DNA of 64,000 nt from Proteles cristata cristata (taxonomy: Eukaryota > Chordata > Mammalia > Carnivora > Hyaenidae). The notes beneath the pieces were generated by a model. That model had not been told where the DNA came from and ran no database searches. It saw only the letters and a list, made by a program, of their open reading frames with translations. The stretch lies in assembly GCA_017311185.1 (NCBI GenBank), contig JAESUZ010001712.1, positions 1,984,001 through 2,048,000 on the forward strand, given 5' to 3'. This document shows positions 23,301 to 64,000 of the stretch, piece by piece; the stretch's first letter is position 1, and each line of letters starts with the position of its first letter. The position numbers and the translations under genes are program-made.

Positions 23301-24411
23301 AATAGTGAAGGGTCTTGAGATTCTTATTCTTAACAAGTTAGTGGCCCAGTTTCATGGGTCATGAAACTCCAGGCTATTCTTGGATTAGAGATGAAGGATG
23401 GATGATTTTATTACTCATCACAGTAACAGTCAGCAGCAGCATTTTTTCGTGTGTGCCCGGTTCTCTGAGCCTGTTTTCTAGAGAGAGCAGCACAGGGCCC
23501 CATGACATCTGTGAACAAAGTTCTAAGAGAGGAACCCTGAGATTAGGGTAGCTACATCTTCTATGATGGGCAGGAGGCAGACCCGCATTTATGGTGGTAG
23601 AAGGCACTTTTTCTGCCAAGGCCATTAAGCCAGGGTTTCTCAGCTTTGTCCTTCTTAACATTTTGGAACAGCTAATTCCAGGTGGGAGTAGGGAGATCTA
23701 TCCTGTGCATCGTAGGATGTTTATCAGTCTCCCTTCTCTCCGGCCCCAACTGTGAAAATCAGAAAGGTCTTTGAGATCCACTGCTGTAAGTAAGCCTGTT
23801 CTCTGTTCTAGAGGGAGATGGTAATCTCTGACACTATTCACTACACAGTCATCCTTGAAAAGATACTCTAGAACAAAAGACAGTCCATGTTTAGCTCACA
23901 GGATGTGCAGAAATGTGATACCCATGGCAACTTGTCCTCCACTAGCCCACCTTTAGTCACTAGGGTGAAGTTAACATCACCAGTGATGTTACATGTTGCT
24001 ATCATGTACCTCTTGTATGATGCACAGAGAAAAGCACAGCATCATTTCTATGGTATTTTTATTGAGCTGGCATCCAGAATTTGCATTTCTAGCAAGTTCT
24101 CAGGTAATGTTAATGTGGGGCCCATATTTTGACAACCACTGTCCTATCACAGAGGTGGGTGAGAGCACAAGAATAAGAGCAAATGAACTCCTTCTTCATT
24201 TTAACTCTTAATCTGTCCTTGGTTGATAGGCAGCATGGTGATTCATTTGATGCTTCCAGAAACCAGAGAGACCTATGAACTAGAGAAACTATGGACCCTA
24301 CGTTCTTACGATGACCAGTTAGCTCAGATAGCACCTGAGCCATTACCTGAAGACTTCATTCTGGGAATACAAGAGGACACTTCATCCCTGACTCCAGTGG
24401 AGTTCAAATGA
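14818..24411 (+). CDS. MALSU1: MALSU1, mitochondrial ribosome assembly factor (four coding exons)
   Basis: MALSU1 (formerly C7orf30) belongs to the RsfS/Iojap (DUF143) family. The human protein binds the mitochondrial large ribosomal subunit through uL14m, with LC8-type and acyl-carrier partners, and keeps the subunits apart during assembly. Coding exons are 14818-15073, 16210-16388, 22768-22849 and 24230-24411. All introns are GT-AG and the phases join cleanly to 232 residues. Residues 1 to about 60 are rich in Arg, Ala, Leu and Gly with almost no acidic residue, as in a mitochondrial targeting sequence. The RsfS core follows, with visible words [58 protein letters not shown] and [20 protein letters not shown]. 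The start was chosen for its Kozak context GCCATGG and the family opening MGPG. The C-terminus ends two residues before the human one. Confidence 0.97.
15074..16209 (+). other. MALSU1: MALSU1 intron 1
   Basis: A 1.1 kb GT-AG intron. It starts GC-rich and becomes ordinary after about 15200. No SINE or other recognised repeat lies within it. Confidence 0.85.
16210..16388 (+). CDS. MALSU1: MALSU1 coding exon 2
   Basis: The acceptor is TTTCAG|ATCAC and the donor AAATG|GTAGGA. It encodes the first half of the RsfS fold, from [13 protein letters not shown] to YYIVKM, including the conserved YTDYFVI strand. Confidence 0.97.
16708..16858. repeat. hAT-Charlie-type MITE
   Basis: The words 'gcactgtccattgtgctagc' and, near the other end, 'gctaatggctaccacatcgt' form the inverted-repeat ends of a common mammalian Charlie-type element. 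The family name was not resolved. Confidence 0.5.
16871..17107 (+). mobile_element. Felid SINE, full length
   Basis: Flanked by 'aaaatgtttcggta' (16857-16870) and 'aaaatgtttcagta' (17108-17121), a 14-base duplication with one difference. Complete head, B box, CT tract and tail. Confidence 0.95.
17281..17500 (-). mobile_element. Felid SINE
   Basis: Reverse copy with an expanded (GA) tract near 17340 and the head complement 'atcacccaggtgcccc' on the right. Confidence 0.9.
17909..18120 (+). mobile_element. Felid SINE, young-looking
   Basis: Flanked by a perfect 15-base duplication 'aagaatgagaggttt' at 17894-17908 and 18121-18135. The body matches the common head and B box closely. Confidence 0.96.
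18731..18927 (-). mobile_element. Felid SINE in the L1
   Basis: Perfect 10-base duplication 'tctttgccaa' at 18721-18730 and 18928-18937. The head complement 'gccacccaggcgcccc' is intact. Confidence 0.95.
21367..21594 (-). mobile_element. Felid SINE in the L1
   Basis: Reverse copy flanked by 'gttttgatatgttttt' and 'gttttgatgtgttttt'. The L1 text continues on both sides. Confidence 0.92.
22035..22248 (-). mobile_element. Felid SINE in the L1
   Basis: Reverse copy flanked by 'ggaattctgattttt' and 'ggacttctgattttt'. Full GA tract and head complement. Confidence 0.93.
22768..22849 (+). CDS. MALSU1: MALSU1 coding exon 3
   Basis: An 82-base exon behind a very strong pyrimidine tract (ten T and five C before AG). 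The donor is TTTG|GTAAGT. It encodes [12 protein letters not shown] to DDWLCVDF, the middle of the RsfS fold. Confidence 0.96.
22850..24229 (+). other. MALSU1: MALSU1 intron 3
   Basis: A 1.4 kb GT-AG intron without SINEs. An old MER5A-like element lies at 23633-23782 and a possible MER20 piece near 24070-24145. Confidence 0.88.
23633..23782 (-). repeat. MER5A-like hAT-Charlie fossil
   Basis: 'cagggtttctcagctttgtc', 'cattttggaacagctaattc' and 'atcctgtgcatcgtaggatg' follow the MER5A consensus order in reverse. Non-coding. Confidence 0.7.
24230..24411 (+). CDS. MALSU1: MALSU1 coding exon 4 (last)
   Basis: The acceptor is GATAG|GCAGC. It encodes [12 protein letters not shown] to the end SLTPVEFK, then TGA at 24409-24411. 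The human protein ends VELKCE, so this copy stops two codons earlier. Confidence 0.96.
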
Positions 24412-24775
24412 GAATACAATGATAGGAACTGCTTTAGTCATTACCAGATTTGGATTGAGTCACTTAAAAATGTAACTCTGAATGAAACCCCACCTCCTTG
24501 CTCAGGTTGTTTTCAAAACAAGTCTTAGCTATGGGCACTCATGCTAAATGAATGTGGAAATGAGAGGTGAGCTAATTCTCACACCAAGAATCAGTATGTT
24601 CAAATTAAAATTTTAATCTATTTTTATTCCTGAGACCCCAGCAGGATTTCTGGGAGCTAACACTGGCCCCTGTGTTCTCTGTTCACAGTTCAAGTTTGCT
24701 TAAGTGTATATCCTGTTCTATAGAATGGAATAGCCAGGTTTGTTTTAATAAACAGAAAACTTATAACCATCCTAT
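24412..24775 (+). other. MALSU1: MALSU1 3'UTR (proximal form)
   Basis: Runs from the stop codon to a likely cleavage site 15-25 bases past the AATAAA at 24747. No repeat is recognised. A longer form could end near 24990 (see the distal signal). Confidence 0.75.
24747..24752 (+). terminator. MALSU1: MALSU1 proximal poly(A) signal AATAAA
   Basis: Canonical hexamer 336 bases after the stop codon. It is the first AATAAA after the stop. Confidence 0.75.
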
Positions 24776-24971
24776 TCGCTTTACTTAAAACCGACAGTTC
24801 TTAGTTCATGTGTACCAATTTTACCAAAATCCACCATAAGTACTATGGAATAGAGAAAACAATTTACCACTTGATATTGGTGCTTGCTTGAGACTGATGT
24901 AATATTACTAAAAATCTATTTGTTCACAGTTTGATCAAATTTGAACGTTCGTGTTTATTTGAAAACCCAGA

Positions 24972-24977
24972 AATAAA
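24972..24977 (+). terminator. MALSU1: Possible distal MALSU1 poly(A) signal AATAAA
   Basis: A second canonical hexamer on the + strand. If used, cleavage at about 24990-25000 would meet or overlap the end of the oppositely transcribed IGF2BP3. Confidence 0.5.
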
Positions 24978-25015
24978 AGATGTCATACACCAAGCTGCAC
25001 CTAATAATGAAAAAC

Positions 25016-25021
25016 TTTATT
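25016..25021 (-). terminator. IGF2BP3: IGF2BP3 poly(A) signal (AATAAA on minus strand)
   Basis: TTTATT on the + strand reads AATAAA for IGF2BP3. It lies about 2.2 kb past the stop codon, close to the known 3'UTR size of this gene. A GT-rich stretch follows on the minus strand (about 24985-24960), as expected for a downstream element. Expected cleavage is near 24985-25005. Confidence 0.75.
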
Positions 25022-25232
25022 CTGCATCAAGGTATCTGGAAAATGAAGCTGCATTTGGGGCACATTACAGATGAGGAATGATCCATGTGCGGTGAGTACA
25101 AAACTCAATTACAGAATTAGATACTCCATTACCATCGCTTAATTAAAAGTAAAACATGATTTGCCACACTAAAAGGCTAGAAGTGAAATATGACAAAATC
25201 TTAAACCAGCAGATATAAATGCAGCACCTATC

Positions 25233-25270
25233 TGTGTGTGTGTATTTTATATATATATATATATATATAT
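25233..25270. repeat. (TG)n then (AT)n microsatellite in the IGF2BP3 3'UTR
   Basis: A short TG run (25233-25242) is followed by roughly eleven AT units (25249-25270). The AT part is self-complementary and could form a hairpin in the mRNA. Confidence 0.9.
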
Positions 25271-26644
25271 AAAACAACAACAAATATGGGAAAAATCAAA
25301 CACTGAGGAAGAGCTCTGGCCTAACCACATCTCATGAGAAAGCCAGTCTGATTTTATTTTTGCAATTCATTATATGAAAAAATTATGAATGCTAGATGAA
25401 TTGTGTGACAAAGGGCACTTTTTGGCTAAAACTACAAAATAAACTGGTTTTCTGGAAACATTTAGGAAAACATTTCAAGTCATTTTCAAAATGTCTAATT
25501 GTTAACAGTGACCTTCAGAAAAACTTACCTAGTCTGTAGAAATTCATCTTGAAATAGAAATGAGGCCATATTTTCTAAAGGGTTATTATGTCTGCTCTTC
25601 AGATCAGTGTAATATAACGACTGATCATTTTATGAACAAAAGCAACACAATTCTGAGAGCAGCGTGGCCTTGGAGACCACCTACACCCACATAACTGTAC
25701 ATACCGGGCTTTGCCATCCAGCTAAGGAATGGGCACGCGAGTTTAGTATCAAACATCAAAGGTCAAATGTGTTATCACAGTCACTTAAATTATATTCCAA
25801 AAAACTGTTTTTCTAGTATTCTCCACTTTTTGACTTATTTCCAATTAACTGGTTGCAGAGAACACAGAGATCCTGCTGTATGATACGTTCTATTTTAGGT
25901 GGCCTTACATTTTTCTTGATTTATCATCGTTTAAAAATCTTCCAAGTAGCTTAGTGAGGCTCCTAACAGTGCCCAGCCCACGGAGATGGAGCATGTACAG
26001 TGTCTTTTAACACTGTCACACCATCTGCAGGCCCCATTCATTGGTCTTCACAAAGTAATTCTTTTGGGGTCTGCGCCAAGCGTAGACCAACTGGTCTGAA
26101 GTGCGGTGGCAAACTAAGCACCCCGAAGACCAGCTGAAGCTTGCTTTCTGCCAGTCAGTTCACAGTCCCCGGGCTGCACCTCTTCACTGACACGCTTCCT
26201 TTAGGCAGTGATAGTCTAAAGCACAAAGCATTGTTCTGCACTTAACCACAAAGCCAAACAAAAACCCGAAGTCTTCTGAAGCCCTTTAAACTAGCCATTC
26301 CAAAACCTCCTGCAACCACTTTGCTCTGTTAGTACCATCAAGAACGTTCCCTACCATAAATGAAAACTTAAACTGTATTGCTGCTCTCCAACTATAGGCA
26401 CTGCTCCATATCACTGAACGTTTACTGGATTTTCCAACTAATGGTGTCAAAAGCCTCAAAAAACCTGAAATTAATTTTCCAGCTTTACTGTCACCAGTCA
26501 GAAGTAAAATTTTTCTCAGTTATTTTCCTGTCAGCTAACTGAATTTTAAGTTTTTTAAAAAACTGTTGGGCTTTTATCTTTATAAAGTATATAAAATTCT
26601 CCAAAAACAAAAACAATTTTGCTTTCATTGCATTACTGAATACC

Positions 26645-26652
26645 TGAGGTAG
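26645..26652 (-). promoter_or_regulatory. IGF2BP3: let-7 8-mer target site
   Basis: The + strand TGAGGTAG reads CTACCTCA in the IGF2BP3 mRNA, a full seed match with the flanking A for let-7. IGF2BP genes are known let-7 targets. It is the only 8-mer of this kind that I found in this 3'UTR. Confidence 0.75.
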
Positions 26653-27216
26653 TTGAGTAAAAATGCACATTTAATACCCCTGCCAACACCATTCAGCACT
26701 TCCCTTAGGTTATTCGTGTTAGTGTTAGGTACAAGTACAGCTGAGAATGGCTTTTCTATGCTAATAGCGTAACACTTAAGTTCCTGTAATTCTATTCTGA
26801 TCCAATTTTAACAACTGGATTTGGGAGCAATCTATATTTTATGAATTTAGTGAATGCATTATTAAGCCAATTTCTGGCATCTGGGGGGTATATTAAGAAA
26901 AATTAGAATATTTGTTACACTGAGAATACAACAAAAGGGAAGTGCAGAGGAGCTCCTCTCTTTCCCTCCCTCCCCCATTACTTTTTTTTTTTCATTTTCT
27001 TTTTTTTAAAGCTGGGTGTCGTACATTTCAGAGAGCATAAAGTATACATTCTCACAGAGACAGGAGTTCAAAAGTTGCCTGGTCCTCAGAAACAACTGGC
27101 TAGGTAAAAACTTGTGCATGTAATTCTGGATATTAGGGGTTCAGCGCCCGTCTGTTGGTTAAGCAATCTGTCTTTGGTTTGGCATCTGCCTCTGTGGTGG
27201 GCTGCTTCCTGAGCCT

Positions 27217-62055
<34,839 letters not shown>

Positions 62056-62584
62056 TTACCAATGAAAAATAGAAAATAAGAAAGCTTAATCAACAGAGTT
62101 TGATTAAAACTATTACCCATGAGGTTAGTAACAGCTTATGAGTAACCTAAACAGCAAGAGGAGTGGACAGTCTTTGTCTTGTCTCATCTTTCCAAATCAG
62201 AATGGAAAAGATGTTAGAAATATGTATGTGACCCCCACTTCACCTACTTGAAAAATAAAAATATTAAAACATTTTAAGAACTAAAGAACAAATTTCCCTA
62301 AAGCACTCATGGGAGATGCAGAGAAATTAATCCTCAGGATAATCAATCAGTCAATAAATTCCCAGTAGTTCATGACCAAGTCTCTGAGAAAAAAAGTAGT
62401 CCCTGACTCTGTGGAATTTATGATCTGATTTGGGGCAGACAGACAGGGGTGCTGGTGAACCAAAAATCCAAAAAACAAAACAAAAAAAAACACAAACGAA
62501 GCTATTTTCTACTTTATCTATCCATCTGTGCATCCATTTGCCCACCCATCTTTCTATTTTGAGAGGAGCTCTACTTTTTTCTTC

Positions 62585-62860
62585 ATTTTCAACCTTATTA
62601 CTGAAAAGTACCCAATCTTAGGCATATACCTCAAGGTGAACGTACATATCCAGATCCAGAACTAGGATATACCAATGCCCCCAGATGCCCCACCAGGGCC
62701 TCTTGTCAGTAATTTCCCCTCTCCTAGATTTCTAACACCATAGATTAATTCTGCCTGTTTTAAAATTCTATACAAATAAGTATATAGGATTATATGTTAT
62801 GTACTTTCATGTCTCGCATCTTGGAAGACTCATCTACATTTTTGTGTTGTACCTTATCTA
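62585..62860 (-). repeat. L1M-like 3'UTR fragment
   Basis: 'gatttctaacaccatagatt' followed by 'aattctgcctgttttaaaat' is typical antisense text of old L1M 3' ends. Confidence 0.6.
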
Positions 62861-63535
62861 CCTATTTTCTAAGTGGATAACTCAACAAAAAAATTGATAG
62901 GGAAGACATGGCCAAGACTTCAAAAGCATACATAAATACTCCTAAGAATACACACTCCCCAGTACACAACAAAATTAAAAACAAATAAAGATCCCACACT
63001 TTCTCAAGGGTTACTCAAATTCTTTCCTCAGATTCTGTCCCAATGAGAATGGAGTTCAGCCTCGGCAAGGAAAGAAAAATAGGCATGAAGCAGTTTCTCT
63101 CCAGTTGCCCACAGTGGTCATTTCTGGTTCATATACTGTCTTCCTTATTCCATCCAAGGCAGATTTAGTTTCTGCCTTGGATGGAAAGGGGGCGAAGGCG
63201 GATAATCCTAGCACCAAAAAGGGCACCAGAAACACGGAATCTCAAGACAGGACTAGGCAACCAAACAAGGCATGATGTTCTCTGGACCCAGAATTCTGCC
63301 CTCTGTTCTTACTTGAATCCCCTGTTGCAGAGCTATCCTACAGTGTCTAATGAGTGAACTCCTAAGAGATCACGATCAAACAGAAAAAGAAAAGTCGCAA
63401 GAACTTTGTCCCCATCACCACCACCCCCAAGACACTTCCCAGAATCATTAACTGTGATAACATCTGCAAATGGACTAGCACTTTCCATATGTTTACACAT
63501 GCATATCCATGTTCAGTGCCCTCTTTAAAAGTGTA

Positions 63536-63860
63536 ACTGAACCTGAAACTAATGTAACATGGTTAATCAACTATACTCAAAATTTTTAAAAATAGGTAAA
63601 CATTTCCAGTTTTAAGATAAATAAGTACGAGGGGTATAATGTACAACATAGTAACAGTTAACTCTGCTTTTGGTGTATTTGAAAGTTGTTACAGAGTAGA
63701 TTCTGAACATTCTCATCTCAAGGAAAAACGTTCTCTTTTGTGTGTGGGATGACAGAGGTTAACTAATTTACAATGGTAACCATTTCTTAATATATCTACG
63801 TCATTGTGACCTACACCTTCAACTTACACGGCGCTGTAGGTCAATTATTTCTCAATAAAA
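63536..63860 (+). repeat. L1 3'UTR fragment
   Basis: 'ataatgtacaacatagtaac', 'gtatttgaaagttgttacag' and the closing 'aattatttctcaataaaa' are L1 3'UTR words in order. Confidence 0.7.
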
Positions 63861-64000
63861 GTGGTAAAGACGAGAAGCTGTGAATTATACCCACAAGTAC
63901 ACACATATATGTTTGAACACAAATAGAGGAAAGAACAGTGTGTGGCTTCTAGATTATCAATAAAACTGCATATTCATTTTTTAATTAAAAATTGCTTTAA

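Larger units (their letters stand above)
25000..27216 (-). other. IGF2BP3: IGF2BP3 3'UTR
   Basis: About 2.2 kb from the stop codon to the poly(A) site, free of SINEs and L1. It contains a TG/AT microsatellite at 25233-25270, several T-rich tracts, and one let-7 8-mer at 26645-26652. The limits rest on the stop codon and the poly(A) hexamer. Confidence 0.85.

Overview
The window is nuclear DNA from a feliform carnivore, most likely a cat (Felidae). The main evidence is about 44 copies of a tRNA-derived SINE with the feline type of head (GGGGCGCCTGGGTGGCTCAG), a CT-rich middle and an AAATAAA-type tail. The dog-lineage head is not seen. MIR, L1, Tigger1, hAT-Charlie and ERVL-MaLR relics fill much of the remaining non-coding DNA. 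There is no bacterial, phage or CRISPR content, and nearly all long open frames are chance frames inside repeats.

Two protein genes are present, in tail-to-tail order. MALSU1 (+ strand, 14818-24411) is complete in four coding exons and encodes 232 residues of the RsfS/Iojap-family mitochondrial ribosome assembly factor. It starts in a CpG-rich promoter. IGF2BP3 (- strand, from 27217 to beyond the right edge) is represented by its last ten coding exons (6-15 in the usual numbering), about 445 residues: the end of RRM2, the linker and all four KH domains, plus a 3'UTR of about 2.2 kb. Every exon join was checked for length and phase, and each kept the frame with no internal stop.

Layout: 1-14.6 kb is intergenic (MIR, MER20, L1 3' ends, a near-full-length Tigger1 fossil with nested L1 and SINE insertions, many SINEs). 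14.6-24.8 kb is MALSU1, whose second intron carries a roughly 4.2 kb antisense L1. About 24.75-25.02 kb is the shared 3'-end zone, with poly(A) signals on both strands. 25.0-64.0 kb is the IGF2BP3 3' half; its intron 10 (about 16 kb) is the most SINE-dense part but also holds a 3.8 kb block without SINEs.

The two genes are neighbours but do not act in one pathway: MALSU1 acts on the mitochondrial large ribosomal subunit, IGF2BP3 binds mRNA in the cytoplasm. I found no new biological system. The best second-look items are in IGF2BP3 splicing and 3'-end structure: two consecutive GC-AG introns at the end of the gene, a CAGCAG tandem acceptor at exon 11, a let-7 8-mer in the 3'UTR, and the nearly abutting convergent poly(A) signals. 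All repeat family names come from recognition by eye, without a library search.
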